Source: Anaerolineales bacterium UBA3499 (GTDB lineage Bacteria; Chloroflexota; Anaerolineae; Anaerolineales; UBA11657). From it: a DNA stretch of 53,045 nucleotides. Each line of letters starts with the position of its first letter. Within the stretch, counting starts at the first letter, position 1. The notes under the pieces are model-generated. The model searched no databases, was not told where the DNA came from, and saw only the letters and a list, made by a program, of their open reading frames with translations. Shown piece by piece: positions 17,327 through 26,831 of this stretch. The stretch is from assembly GCA_002377585.1 (NCBI GenBank), contig DFQC01000021.1, positions 22,880-75,924 of the forward strand, written 5' to 3'. A program made the position numbers and the translations under genes.

Positions 17327-18271
17327 TCAGGGTAATGATTTGGTTGATTTATCCCATTTGTATACTTTCACTTGTGGCGTAATCCATTGTCCGTCCGAAT
17401 CAAATTGTACCCTACCTATTAGTCCATGATAGTCGATTTCAGACAAAGTTAGTGCAAAAGATTTGGAATTTAATGTTTGAGTTTCTTGGATTGTATTGAC
17501 TATTAGATTAATAGATTCATATGCATGTAGGGAAAACCAGTTAGGATCTGGTCCTTGCGGGTACGCAGTATTGTATTGATTTCTAAAGTGTGAGGTTATA
17601 TTTTCTAGCATTGGTTCAGGTATAGGTACCACAAAAAATGAACCTTCAGAGTTATTGTGTGCTATATCGTTAAATGTTTGCAGTGACCAGAGTGGACCGC
17701 CAATAGCTACATTGTTTTGATTTTTCTCCTGTAAAGTCTCTAGAAACTGGGCGCCTTCATATATGTCGCAATTGCAGGTTGAATAAATTGTATGTATTTT
17801 TCCAAGTCTTTCAATTTCAGTGGTTATCTGTTTGGTAGTTGGATGAAATCTAAAAAAAGTTTTACCCATATTATTGAGACTAGACGGCTTGGCACTGGTG
17901 GATATTAGAGGTAAGTGGGCATCCATGTATATTGGAGCTGCTGCAGAGGTGGTTTTATCTAACCAGTGTCCAATGACAACTAATACTTTCTTGTCAGTAA
18001 TTACTTTGTTTGCTTGTTCCTGTGCTTTTGCGGTATTGCCCTCATCGTCGAATGCAATTAACTCTATGTCTATTAATGCGGTATTGCTATTGTTATATTC
18101 ATTGACTGCTATACGGGCACCATTTAACACTTGGTAGCCTATTTCTCTGTATACGCCACTAAAAGGCGCAACTATAGCTATCTTTGCGGTAGGTTTATAT
18201 ACATTACATTGACTCAGAACTGGAGTTGTTAATGCTAACGTGATAATTAAGGCAAACGTTGTTTTCTTCAT
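17327..18271 (-). CDS. Periplasmic-binding-protein-like lipoprotein (LivJ/Peripla_BP_6 type)
   Basis: Starts with a lipoprotein signal: MKK, hydrophobic stretch, then LSQC at residues 18-21, so Cys21 would be lipidated. The mature part begins IAIVAPFSGVYREIGYQVLNGARIAVNEYN, here described by its start IAIVAPFSG, which is typical of leucine/isoleucine/valine-binding proteins. VVIGHWLDKTTSAAAPIY and PLISTSAKPSSL are further family marks. At 314 residues it is somewhat short. No permease or ATPase is adjacent, so it may be an orphan receptor or work with a transporter elsewhere. The ligand is unknown. Confidence 0.82.
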   Translation of the reverse strand: MKKTTFALIITLALTTPVLSQCNVYKPTAKIAIVAPFSGVYREIGYQVLNGARIAVNEYNNSNTALIDIELIAFDDEGNTAKAQEQANKVITDKKVLVVIGHWLDKTTSAAAPIYMDAHLPLISTSAKPSSLNNMGKTFFRFHPTTKQITTEIERLGKIHTIYSTCNCDIYEGAQFLETLQEKNQNNVAIGGPLWSLQTFNDIAHNNSEGSFFVVPIPEPMLENITSHFRNQYNTAYPQGPDPNWFSLHAYESINLIVNTIQETQTLNSKSFALTLSEIDYHGLIGRVQFDSDGQWITPQVKVYKWDKSTKSLP

Positions 18272-18298
18272 TGTTTTTGCAAGTACATTTTCCTATGG

Positions 18299-19456
18299 TT
18301 AGTTACAGTTTGCTGCTAGGTGTTGTTCATAAGTATAGGAGAAATTGTGTCTACCACTATTGTCGCATGCAGCTCTAAAGTATAGTAAGTCTGAATGCTC
18401 GGGTTTTGTGACGCTCTCAAGAGTGTTAGCGCTAGGGTTACAAATGGGTCCTGGGGGTAAACCTATAATGACATATGTGTTGTAAGGACTTTCTACTAGT
18501 CGTGGGTCTATAGATAATTGAGGCCACCAATTGTTCGAATTGGCTAACGCATATTGGGTGGTTGCATCGGCAGCTAGTGGCATTCCTAATGACAATCTAT
18601 TAAAAAAAACACTGGCAATTTTGGGTGCTTCGTCGTCAATTACTAATTCGCGCTGTACAATAGATGCCAAAGTGACAAGTTCGTGTAACGTCAGATTATG
18701 TAAAATAGCTTGATCTTGGAGATAGGATGTATTATTGTCAAATGTAGTTAAAATTTGATTGAGTATTTCGGATTCGCTTGCCTTTGGTGAAAATATGTAA
18801 TTTCCAGGGTATAGGTAGCCTTCTAAGGGTGTTTCAGGGGGAATTTGGTTGATAAAATCATATTGACCAGGTAATTGCAAGTCGCGATTGATGAATGCCA
18901 AAAAAGTGTCGCTATCGACGGAGAGATGTGGATGGCGAGCAAGCGACTGAGCGAGTTGCTCTCGTCGCCAGCCTGGCCATACATAGAAATTTATTTCACT
19001 AGGTATTGATGAAGTAAGTGAATGAGCTATCTGTATTGTGTTCATATCTCCTGAAAATTGGAAATAACCAGACTGAATACGCGAGTCAATACCTTTGTAT
19101 ATCATATATTGTGTAAGTAAGTTAGCATCTGGTACTATACCTTGAGTCGCAAGACGTTCTGATATTGTCTTAGCATTTTCTCCACTTACTACTACAAATT
19201 CTGTTATTACATTACTATTTGTTTTAGCGTCATTCAAAATAGCAATACTCGGCATTAGTTGTGCTCGCAGCAAGTTTGTCTTCCATATTGGCAAAGTTTC
19301 GGCTGGTGGACCTAGTATAGAAGCTGGTTTGATAACTTTGTGCCACACATAAACTAATGAGATTACTACAGCAAATACTGTACATGCTCTGATAATAATA
19401 GCTAATTTAGACAAAAATGACTTTTGCGATTTATGTCGGTTTCTGTTCTTGGGCAT
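18299..19456 (-). CDS. mltG: Endolytic murein transglycosylase MltG
   Basis: Membrane-anchored lytic transglycosylase that cuts nascent glycan strands and sets their length. It has a basic N-terminus, one membrane helix (about residues 18-42), a LysM-like segment (VVVSGENAKTISERLATQGI) and the YceG domain with LEGYLYPGNYIF, LASIVQREL, ASVFFNRLSLGMPLAADATT and NTYVIIGLPPGPICNPS, all close to the family pattern including the conserved glutamate after the SIVQR stretch. 385 residues. Its ATG (19456) lies 26 bases inside the end of ruvX, so the two are tightly coupled, as in many Gram-positive-type genomes. Confidence 0.93.
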   Translation of the reverse strand: MPKNRNRHKSQKSFLSKLAIIIRACTVFAVVISLVYVWHKVIKPASILGPPAETLPIWKTNLLRAQLMPSIAILNDAKTNSNVITEFVVVSGENAKTISERLATQGIVPDANLLTQYMIYKGIDSRIQSGYFQFSGDMNTIQIAHSLTSSIPSEINFYVWPGWRREQLAQSLARHPHLSVDSDTFLAFINRDLQLPGQYDFINQIPPETPLEGYLYPGNYIFSPKASESEILNQILTTFDNNTSYLQDQAILHNLTLHELVTLASIVQRELVIDDEAPKIASVFFNRLSLGMPLAADATTQYALANSNNWWPQLSIDPRLVESPYNTYVIIGLPPGPICNPSANTLESVTKPEHSDLLYFRAACDNSGRHNFSYTYEQHLAANCN

Positions 19457-19847
19457 GGGTATCGAGATAATCTTGTAGTATTACTGCTGCTGCTATTGAG
19501 TGTATATTGTTCGTCTTTTTATTGTTAGATTTTGTTATTTGCTGGGCTCTTATTGTAGAGCCTGATTCGTCCCAAAACAATAAAGGTAGGTCAGTTATAG
19601 ACTTTAAAGCGTAAATAAAGCGCCGTTTACGTTTTAGTGCTTGTGCATTGGATCCTTTCGCATCAGTTGGTATGCCTAATATTATCTTCTCGATGCCTTG
19701 TTTGACAGCAATATTAGCGATGACTTCTACGTCTTCCTTAATGGATTTATGCAATATTGTATGTAATGGGCGAGCTACAATTCCGGTTGGGTCGCTAATT
19801 GCTATGCCGATATACTTAGCACCGTGATCTATGGCTATAAATTTCAT
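19431..19847 (-). CDS. ruvX: RuvX/YqgF family RNase H-fold nuclease
   Basis: Putative Holliday junction resolvase, also implicated in 16S rRNA 5' processing. The 138-residue product from ATG 19847 begins MKFIAIDHGAKYIGIAISD, the usual start. The frame stays open 54 codons further upstream, but that part lies inside the preceding gene and is not conserved. Other marks are GIPTDAKGSNAQA and LPLLFWDESGSTIRAQ, which supply the acidic residues of the RNase H fold. The gene starts two bases after the stop of the baseplate-J-like gene and overlaps mltG by 26 bases. Confidence 0.92.
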   Translation of the reverse strand: MKFIAIDHGAKYIGIAISDPTGIVARPLHTILHKSIKEDVEVIANIAVKQGIEKIILGIPTDAKGSNAQALKRKRRFIYALKSITDLPLLFWDESGSTIRAQQITKSNNKKTNNIHSIAAAVILQDYLDTHAQEQKPT

Positions 19848-19849
19848 TG

Positions 19850-21340
19850 CTAATTTGTTGCAAAATCTGGTTGATTTATTGTGATCCTGGTGCGCCATGT
19901 GAGCCAGGGAATACGATTTAGCCACGCAGGACGAATAACTATATCGGGACTTTTCCCTAAGGGGAAAGTTTGTAATAGATCTCGTTTGGCTTGGGCAACT
20001 GGCTTCCATCGTATAGTGTTTCTGACATTTGTGAGTGTTATGTCTGGCGCAGCTATACCTTTTGCAGTAACTTGGATAGATACTTCGCCTGGCTGATTAG
20101 TTGAGGTAGTATTAGAGTGTGAATAATAGACTGTGTCTTCGTAAAGCTTCATGTTGGAACCAAGTTGATTTTGTAATGTTTTATATCCTACCCTATATGC
20201 ATCTTGCTCATCAATTACGGCGATGCTTACTATTGCTTGCATTGTGACAGTTAATATGTCAGTGTGCTCTCCGATTGCATGGCTGTAAGTTAATTCCAGA
20301 ACATCTTTTATTTCCGCGCTCTCTATACTAGACAATTGATATGATGGTAGGTTAGATACTATGTCTGCAAATCCTGATCTCCGAAGGTCGTTTACAAGAG
20401 TATCATATGCTGTAGAGCGATCTAGACGAGTTACGGCTGGTACTGTCACGGTCTGACCACCTGTGATTGCTTGCCTATTTGTAACGGCAACTTGTTTAGA
20501 TAATGGTCCTTCCACACGATTGATTAATGATGGACCTACATTTGCTACTGGGCCAGGCAGCGCAGCTCGTACCTCTACTATGGTTATTAGACCTCGTTTC
20601 CCATCAAGTGCAGCGTCACGTTGTGTGACGTACGTGACTGGTTCTAATCTACTGCTAGTACTTACTGCAGTGCCTGCTGGTATTGTCACTGGTTGAAATG
20701 TAAGATTTGTAAAGATTACCGCACCTGATGCATATTGTATTGATAGATCACTAGTACCCGTTGCTTCAATTTCAACCACTCCATTTACAATGGTATTTTC
20801 AGAGGTTGCTACGATTATGTCTTGATCATAATCTGGAGTGTTAATATTGGGGTCGGCAACCACATTTACTTGTGCCTGAACCTCATTGTATTTAGGTGTT
20901 AATGTGACTGCAGCTGAAGGTATTGCCAATAGTACAAGAGTACCTATCGATAGCATACCTATGGCAGTATATATTCCTCCTTTTACCACATCGAATTTTG
21001 GGTTACTTACTCTAGGCTTTCTTCTGGAATCCAGATGATGTTTTGCTAGTTTCAGAGACTTGGTATGTCCTGGTGGCTTAGTGATGGCTGGACGGAGGGA
21101 AGTTCTTGAACGCCATAGCGAAACATGAGCAGTATTGACCGAGTCAAAAACAGGTATGCCAAGAGCCCCAGCATGTTCAATGATTTGTTCGTGGTCAGTT
21201 ACCACTCCTAGATGTGCTCCTAATCTAGTAGCATGACGATGCACGAGTAGCAGATCAAGTCTTCTCGCTAAAGGGATGTTTTGGCTGCGCCTGGGTTCGG
21301 GCCAAACCAGTAATACCCTATCCACCTGGACTTGACCCAT
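19850..21340 (-). CDS. Baseplate-J/gp47-like single-span membrane protein
   Basis: About 496 residues. The cytoplasmic N-terminal domain begins DRVLLVWPEP and contains RLDLLLVHRHATRLGAHL and GIPVFDSV, a pattern I associate with Chloroflexota proteins annotated as baseplate-J-like. A basic linker is followed by one membrane helix (about residues 122-143, IGMLSIGTLVLLAIPS) and an outside region rich in beta strands: VTLTPKYNEVQ, a GAVIFTNLTFQPVTIPAGT segment, and TNRQAITGGQTVTVP. It lies inside a housekeeping operon (alaS, this gene, ruvX, mltG), so it is not a phage remnant. A TTG at 21400 is an alternative start. The function is unknown; it may anchor something at the cell surface. Confidence 0.6.
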   Translation of the reverse strand: MGQVQVDRVLLVWPEPRRSQNIPLARRLDLLLVHRHATRLGAHLGVVTDHEQIIEHAGALGIPVFDSVNTAHVSLWRSRTSLRPAITKPPGHTKSLKLAKHHLDSRRKPRVSNPKFDVVKGGIYTAIGMLSIGTLVLLAIPSAAVTLTPKYNEVQAQVNVVADPNINTPDYDQDIIVATSENTIVNGVVEIEATGTSDLSIQYASGAVIFTNLTFQPVTIPAGTAVSTSSRLEPVTYVTQRDAALDGKRGLITIVEVRAALPGPVANVGPSLINRVEGPLSKQVAVTNRQAITGGQTVTVPAVTRLDRSTAYDTLVNDLRRSGFADIVSNLPSYQLSSIESAEIKDVLELTYSHAIGEHTDILTVTMQAIVSIAVIDEQDAYRVGYKTLQNQLGSNMKLYEDTVYYSHSNTTSTNQPGEVSIQVTAKGIAAPDITLTNVRNTIRWKPVAQAKRDLLQTFPLGKSPDIVIRPAWLNRIPWLTWRTRITINQPDFATN

Positions 21341-21404
21341 TTTATCTCGGGCAGAATGATAATCGTCGTTGATTTCTAGGTTAACGAGTTGCTCTCGCAA
21401 AACT

Positions 21405-24122
21405 TTATATCTGCTCCGACAGTGTCCGTTTGATAATCTCTGATGCTTCTAATAATGCTTCATTAAGTTTCAGTGTGTTATTGCCCCCACCTTGACCAAG
21501 CGTTGGATTGCCACCACCTTTACCATCTACTATATTTGAAATGGTTGACACGATGTCACCTGCGTGAATCCCTTGGCTAGTTAGATTCTTACTCGCTCTT
21601 ACTATGAGGTTGACCCTGGAGTTGGTAGTTGCAGCTAGTATAATGATGCCATTCGGGTTGCGTTCAATATACCAATCAGTTATATCACGGAGAAGTTTCG
21701 CATTGGTGGTTGTCACGTCAGTTATCAGTACTGGTATGTTATTTATAAGTATTGTAGTTTCAAGTTTTTTGTCTAATTGCAGTTGGATCAGTTTTGTTTC
21801 AAGAGTCTTTGAGTTTGATAGAGCTTCGGTGTGATCTGTTTGGATTTGTTTTATTTTGTTAGGTAGTTCATCAGTTTCAACCTGGAGGGTTTTTGATGTA
21901 TTATCAAGAATATTCAACGAAGTATGTACGTATTTTAGTGCTGTCTCTCCTGTAATTGCTTCAATTCGACGAGTATTAGATGATATTGAGCTTTCGCTGG
22001 TTACTAGAAATAGACCTAGGTCTCCAGTTTGCTGGACATGTGTACCTCCGCAGAGTTCAATGGAATAGGCATTTTCATCATCGCCTATTTGAACGGTGCG
22101 GACAACTTCACCATATTTTTCGCCGAATAGGGCAGTAGCACCACGGGCTATTGCTTCATCGTAGCGCGCGTGCCTTATATAAATCTTATGGTTTTGCATT
22201 ATGACGTTATTGACATGTTGATCCAGTGCTGTTAATTGGTCGTTTGTAAGCGCTTTGTTATGGGTGAAATCAAATCTTATACGGTCTAGCGTAACTGATG
22301 AACCGGCCTGTCGGGCGTGTTCTCCCAAGATGTTTCTGAGCTCGCGATGTAATATATGTGTGCCTGTGTGATTTCTTGCAATAGCTTTGCGTTCTAGTTG
22401 ATTTACTGATACAGTGCATTTTACACCTGCTATTGGCACACCTATCTTCACAGTTCCTAAATGGACTATCAGACCAGCAATAGGACGGTAGATGTTTTCA
22501 ATGTGTATTTCCCAATTGTTGTCCAGTGAATGTATTGTTCCCTTGTCACTTGCTTGGCCACCAGATTCCATGTAAAACGGAGTGCTAGACAATATGACAC
22601 CTACAGTTTGCCCTGGTTTCACTTGTTCCAAAATTTGACCATTCTCTGATACTAGTGCTATCAATTTTGTAGTTAAAGTGTGTGTACCATAGGGCAAGTG
22701 CTGTACTCCCTCTGAATCTAATTGCTTGTCATTTTGGAGGCTATTGAAAAGATCAACGAATATTTCTGAATTTGGATTGATTAGATTGTCAGGACTAGTG
22801 ATGGTTTTTGAAGCTTCCCGGTGAGCATTCATTGCTAGACTAAAATCTGCTTGGTTTACATCAAGCCCATGTTTTTCACAATAATCTTTTGTAATTTCGA
22901 CAGGTAGGCCATATGTCGCATAAAGTTCAAAGGCTTCTGGGCCGGTGACTATCTTCCTGTTTTCAGACGTAGCTGTTTCTATAATGTTATCTAGATAAGA
23001 CAAACCCGAATTGATTGTTTTGTGGAAACTGGTCTCTTCATCATATATGGTGTCGTTAATTGTCCTGCTATGTTCATCAAGATCTGGATAGGCGTGTTTG
23101 TAGGTCTTGATTACTGTTTCAGATATAGTTGACAGGCAGGGCTCATTTAGACCGATTTCTGCCGCAAACCGGGAAGCACGTCTAATGATCATTCTGCATA
23201 CATAGTTTCTATTTGTGTTGCCTGGAACTACTCCGTCACCGATTAGAAATGTGGCAGCTCTTACATGGTCAGCAATAACACGGTAAGGAGTGAAATATGA
23301 GTCTCTTTCATCATCACTATGTTTAGCTAATTTCTGAGTGGTCAGAATAGTAGGCCATATTAAGTCAGTATGATAAGTGGAAGGAACGTCTTGTAATACC
23401 GCTGTAATTCTTTCTAATCCCATGCCGGTGTCGACATGTGCAGTAGGAAGGAAATCTATTTTGTCGACTGACAAGCGGTTATATTGAATAAAAACAAGAT
23501 TCCATAATTCTACAAACCGGTCGGTATCTAACATATCATTAGAGACAGTAGTTTGGCTAGGATTTAAGTCAACATGGATTTCTGTGCATGGACCACAAGG
23601 ACCTGTTTCAGCCATTTCCCAAAAATTGTCATGCCGGCCTCTATAGAAAAGATGTGACTGCTTGAATCCAGGTTGGGAAACCCAGGATGATGCAGCTTCT
23701 TCGTCAGTATCAATAGTGCCTTGTTCATCTTTGAAGACAGTCACATACAGATTGTCGGGTGGAATTTGCCATACTTCTGTTAGAAGTCTCCATGCCATTG
23801 CTATTGCTTCCTGTTTATAATAGTCACCAAATGACCAGTTGCCCAGCATTTCAAAGAAAGTGTGGTGAGTTCCATCTCGACCTACGTCATCTAAATCATT
23901 GTGTTTTCCGGCTACGCGCATACATTTTTGCGAATCAACTGCTCTTGTATAATTGCGTTTATCAGTACCCAGAAATACATCTTTAAATTGCACCATGCCT
24001 GAATTTGTGAATAGAAGTGATGGGTCCTTAGCAGGCACTAGTGACGAGGAAGGTACAACAGTATGCTGCTGTTTCTTGAAATAAGTAATAAAGTCCTGTC
24101 TGATTTCGGAACCAGTACGCAT
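21405..24122 (-). CDS. alaS: Alanine--tRNA ligase
   Basis: Charges tRNA(Ala) and hydrolyses mischarged Ser/Gly-tRNA. From ATG 24122 the protein is 905 residues and begins MRTGSEIRQDFITYFKKQQH, then the class II catalytic core (FTNSGMVQFKDVFLG, DDVGRDGTHHTFFEMLGNWS). The editing site has HTGTHILH and CGGTHVQQTGDLG with the metal-binding His and Cys residues, and the C-terminal DHHA1 domain ends GKGGGNPTLGQGGG. An upstream TTG would add 19 residues but overlaps the promoter. A GAGG ribosome site lies nine bases before the ATG. It is divergent from tyrS, and their promoters share a -35 region. Confidence 0.97.
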   Translation of the reverse strand: MRTGSEIRQDFITYFKKQQHTVVPSSSLVPAKDPSLLFTNSGMVQFKDVFLGTDKRNYTRAVDSQKCMRVAGKHNDLDDVGRDGTHHTFFEMLGNWSFGDYYKQEAIAMAWRLLTEVWQIPPDNLYVTVFKDEQGTIDTDEEAASSWVSQPGFKQSHLFYRGRHDNFWEMAETGPCGPCTEIHVDLNPSQTTVSNDMLDTDRFVELWNLVFIQYNRLSVDKIDFLPTAHVDTGMGLERITAVLQDVPSTYHTDLIWPTILTTQKLAKHSDDERDSYFTPYRVIADHVRAATFLIGDGVVPGNTNRNYVCRMIIRRASRFAAEIGLNEPCLSTISETVIKTYKHAYPDLDEHSRTINDTIYDEETSFHKTINSGLSYLDNIIETATSENRKIVTGPEAFELYATYGLPVEITKDYCEKHGLDVNQADFSLAMNAHREASKTITSPDNLINPNSEIFVDLFNSLQNDKQLDSEGVQHLPYGTHTLTTKLIALVSENGQILEQVKPGQTVGVILSSTPFYMESGGQASDKGTIHSLDNNWEIHIENIYRPIAGLIVHLGTVKIGVPIAGVKCTVSVNQLERKAIARNHTGTHILHRELRNILGEHARQAGSSVTLDRIRFDFTHNKALTNDQLTALDQHVNNVIMQNHKIYIRHARYDEAIARGATALFGEKYGEVVRTVQIGDDENAYSIELCGGTHVQQTGDLGLFLVTSESSISSNTRRIEAITGETALKYVHTSLNILDNTSKTLQVETDELPNKIKQIQTDHTEALSNSKTLETKLIQLQLDKKLETTILINNIPVLITDVTTTNAKLLRDITDWYIERNPNGIIILAATTNSRVNLIVRASKNLTSQGIHAGDIVSTISNIVDGKGGGNPTLGQGGGNNTLKLNEALLEASEIIKRTLSEQI

Positions 24123-24150
24123 TATATAAACCTCGTGGAAAATCGGAAAG

Positions 24151-24179
24151 ATTATACGACAACTATTTGAGAGTGACAA
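24151..24179 (-). promoter_or_regulatory. alaS promoter
   Basis: On the minus strand, TTGTCA (24179-24174) and a perfect TATAAT (24156-24151) are spaced by 17 bases. The predicted start is about 24144-24145, giving a leader of roughly 22 bases. The -35 hexamer overlaps that of the tyrS promoter on the other strand by five bases. Confidence 0.75.
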
Positions 24180-24201
24180 CGTAAAGAGAGATTGCTATAA
24201 T
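24173..24201 (+). promoter_or_regulatory. tyrS promoter
   Basis: GTGACA (24173-24178) and a perfect TATAAT (24196-24201) are spaced by 17 bases. The start should be near 24208, leaving about 24 leader bases before tyrS. Its -35 box overlaps that of the divergent alaS promoter on five of six bases. Confidence 0.75.
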
Positions 24202-24231
24202 GCAGAAATTATTCAAGTCGGGGTGATTTTA

Positions 24232-25446
24232 ATGTCAATTAACGAACAATTGGAGCTTCTGATGCAGGGTACTGAGTATGGTGACCTTAGTCTTGAGCAT
24301 TCTATGCGATCAGAGTTGCGTCAGCTGCTTTTGGAAGACAGACCCTTAAAGGTTTATTGTGGTTATGATCCGACCGCAACGGACTTGCATCTTGGCCATA
24401 CTATTACTATTCGAAAATTGCGTCAATTTCAAGATTTGGGTCATGAAGTTACTTTTCTTATTGGGGACTACACGGCACTTATTGGTGATCCGTCGGACAA
24501 GAACAAAACCAGACCTATTCTTGCAAAAGAGGAAGTACAGCGTAATGCTAAAACATTTGCTGAACAAGCATTTAACATACTTGATAGTAAAAAAACTGTG
24601 GTACGTTATAACAGTGAATGGCTGTCTGAACTCGGTTTTGTTAAGCTGATTGAGCTAGCTCAACAGTTTACAGTACAGCAGTTTTTAGCGCGAAACAATT
24701 TTGCTTTAAGAATAGCCGACAAAGAACCAATTTATTTACATGAGACGTTTTATGCACTCATGCAAGGATATGATGCAGTAGCTATGGAAGCAGATGTTCA
24801 GGTTGGAGGCACTGACCAATTATTCAATATAGTGGTGGCAGGAAGAAAATTGCAGCAGTCGATGGGATTACAACCACAAGTAGGCATTGTGCTAGGTATT
24901 CTCCCAGGTACAGATGGAGAACAGAGAATGTCTAAAACAATGGGCAATCACATACCAATTAACTCAAGTCCAGAGGATATGTTTGGTAAGATCATGAGTA
25001 TTCCAGATCATGCTATGGACGCTTATTGGAGATTGGCAACGAGGTACAGCCCAGATCAAATTGAAAGGTATGCAGCACTGATGGAGTCTGGGAAGAAGCA
25101 TCCTAAGGATGCAAAAATGGAGCTTGCCTCAGAAATCACGGATATCTTTTGGGGTGCGCATCAATCGGAACAAGCAAAATTGCACTTTGAGACTGTTTTC
25201 CAAGCTGGAGCACTGCCTGGATATATAGACGACTACAATGTTGATCGTGGTAGTAGTTTGATTGATGTTTTGATAGATTGTGAGTTTTCTGAGAGTCGAA
25301 GTGCTGCTCGCCGATTGATAGAGCAGGGTGCTGTCAAACTAAACAGTGTAAAAATACTGGATATAAATACTAAGCTTGATGGATATGATAATGTCATTCT
25401 TCAAGTGGGAAAGAGGCGAGTCATCAACTTGGTTATTGGTGTCTAA
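24232..25446 (+). CDS. tyrS: Tyrosine--tRNA ligase
   Basis: Class I synthetase charging tRNA(Tyr). 404 residues from ATG 24232, which follows a GGGGTG ribosome site; an in-frame GTG at 24223 overlaps that site and is less likely. The HIGH-type motif is in TATDLHLGHT, the KMSKS-type motif is RMSKTMGN, and the C-terminal 65 residues form the S4 RNA-binding domain (SRSAARRLIEQGAVKLN). QVGGTDQLFN is the tyrosine-pocket motif. The sequence resembles the TyrRZ-type subfamily. Divergent from alaS. Confidence 0.96.
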   Translation: MSINEQLELLMQGTEYGDLSLEHSMRSELRQLLLEDRPLKVYCGYDPTATDLHLGHTITIRKLRQFQDLGHEVTFLIGDYTALIGDPSDKNKTRPILAKEEVQRNAKTFAEQAFNILDSKKTVVRYNSEWLSELGFVKLIELAQQFTVQQFLARNNFALRIADKEPIYLHETFYALMQGYDAVAMEADVQVGGTDQLFNIVVAGRKLQQSMGLQPQVGIVLGILPGTDGEQRMSKTMGNHIPINSSPEDMFGKIMSIPDHAMDAYWRLATRYSPDQIERYAALMESGKKHPKDAKMELASEITDIFWGAHQSEQAKLHFETVFQAGALPGYIDDYNVDRGSSLIDVLIDCEFSESRSAARRLIEQGAVKLNSVKILDINTKLDGYDNVILQVGKRRVINLVIGV

Positions 25447-25498
25447 TAGGCTGTCTGCATATTGTTACGGTAAAGTTTATTGGTTTAGATTTGTAAAA

Positions 25499-26746
25499 TC
25501 AGCCAGCGTGTTCATTCCTAGTCAAGTAGACACACCCCATACAGATATGTGCTAGTAACATTGCTGAACCTCCGTAGCTGATAAATACAAGGGGCACACC
25601 TGTCAGTGGCAATATACTTAATACACCACCGATGTTAATAATTGTTTGTACTAGGAATAGCACTCCGATGCCTGTGTTTAATAGTGCAGAGAAAGAGTAT
25701 CTTGGTAGTTGATGTGCAGACCGAAAAATTCTATATATAAGCGTTAATATCAGAATTATAATGGCAACACCGCCCACATGCCCCCATTCACTAACAATAC
25801 TAGCAAATATGAAGTCAGAGTGGTTTAATGGGATAGTGTGTGGTATGCCGTATCCTAAACCTGTTCCAAATATTCCTGCTTTATTCATTGCAATGAATGC
25901 TTGATCTATTTGATAAAAATGTGGTTTGTTTGTAAACCATGGATCAATCCATCCATGGAGTCTAAATTGCACCAAGTCAGAATAAATGTAAGCTAATAAG
26001 ACTCCCACCAAGAACAGTAGTATTCCCGATAAAGCGTATCTTTTTCTACGAGTGCGTAGGTAAAATACTACTAGGAAACACCAATAAATTAACCATCCTG
26101 CACCTAAATCGCCCTGTATTATTACCATAAAAGTGCTGACAGACCACATTGTGATCAAAGGTATGGTAAATGCTGCAGGTAGAGCATACTTATTTTGAAT
26201 GTTTTCTAGAATAAGAGTTGTTCTCTGTCTAGATAGATATGCTGCTAAGAACAATATAATTAATACTTTTAGCAATTCGGATGGTTGGAAATATATTTTA
26301 TGGTTTATGAAATTGACAGGTAATATTGGCAGCCATAGAGTAGGTCCTATTTCAGAAGGGCTGACTCCAACTAATACAGTTAGTCCTGTAATAAGAATAC
26401 CTGTGATAAGCGACAAATAAGGGTGCTTTTCTAGAAATATTAGGCGCCGTGACCGACGGATGATTACCAACATACAGATAATGCTGATAACATACCATAA
26501 AGTATGTCTGAAAGCATATGCACCCTGAAGGCGCCATATTGTGATTAGTCCCCAACCTGTCAACAGATTTGTAATTGGAAACATTAGTATATCTCTATTA
26601 GGAATCCACTTATTTAGTAGAAGATGCACTAATACAGAAACTGTAATCCAAAGGATTATCGAAATTGCCAGTAGTGGTGGCAATGATACATCAAAGTTTC
26701 GGGTGCGAAAGAAGTTTAGAGAAAAGCTAGAAGTACATACAAACAC
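25499..26746 (-). CDS. SEDS family peptidoglycan polymerase, RodA/FtsW type
   Basis: Polytopic glycosyltransferase that polymerises lipid II in the elongation or division machinery. Ten or so membrane helices are visible, with family marks QPSELLKVLIILFLAAYLS, QGDLGAGWLIYW, GTGLGYGIPHTIPLNHSDFIFA and the C-terminal TGVPLVFISYGGSAML. The first in-frame standard start is GTG 26746, but this drops part of a hydrophobic segment: the frame is open upstream to 26824 and reads HEAFLLLLSIVFVCTSSF, which looks like the true first helix. A start at an ATT (26815-26813), behind an AAGGGAG site, may be the real one (see findings). No penicillin-binding protein gene is adjacent, so RodA versus FtsW is not settled. 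Confidence 0.9.
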   Translation of the reverse strand: MFVCTSSFSLNFFRTRNFDVSLPPLLAISIILWITVSVLVHLLLNKWIPNRDILMFPITNLLTGWGLITIWRLQGAYAFRHTLWYVISIICMLVIIRRSRRLIFLEKHPYLSLITGILITGLTVLVGVSPSEIGPTLWLPILPVNFINHKIYFQPSELLKVLIILFLAAYLSRQRTTLILENIQNKYALPAAFTIPLITMWSVSTFMVIIQGDLGAGWLIYWCFLVVFYLRTRRKRYALSGILLFLVGVLLAYIYSDLVQFRLHGWIDPWFTNKPHFYQIDQAFIAMNKAGIFGTGLGYGIPHTIPLNHSDFIFASIVSEWGHVGGVAIIILILTLIYRIFRSAHQLPRYSFSALLNTGIGVLFLVQTIINIGGVLSILPLTGVPLVFISYGGSAMLLAHICMGCVYLTRNEHAG

Positions 26747-26831
26747 TATTGATAATAGTAACAGGAAAGCCTCATGTCTATTGCTGGTGCGAGGCGTGGT
26801 GTATGTACTCTTAATATTGAGCTATGCTCCC

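Noticed and set aside
19848..20009. Upstream extension of ruvX by 54 codons
   Set aside because: It lies wholly within the preceding gene; the conserved RuvX start MKFIAIDHG is at 19847.
19850..21340. Phage baseplate gene and hence a prophage
   Set aside because: The protein has a membrane helix, lies between alaS and ruvX in a housekeeping operon, and no other phage genes are present.
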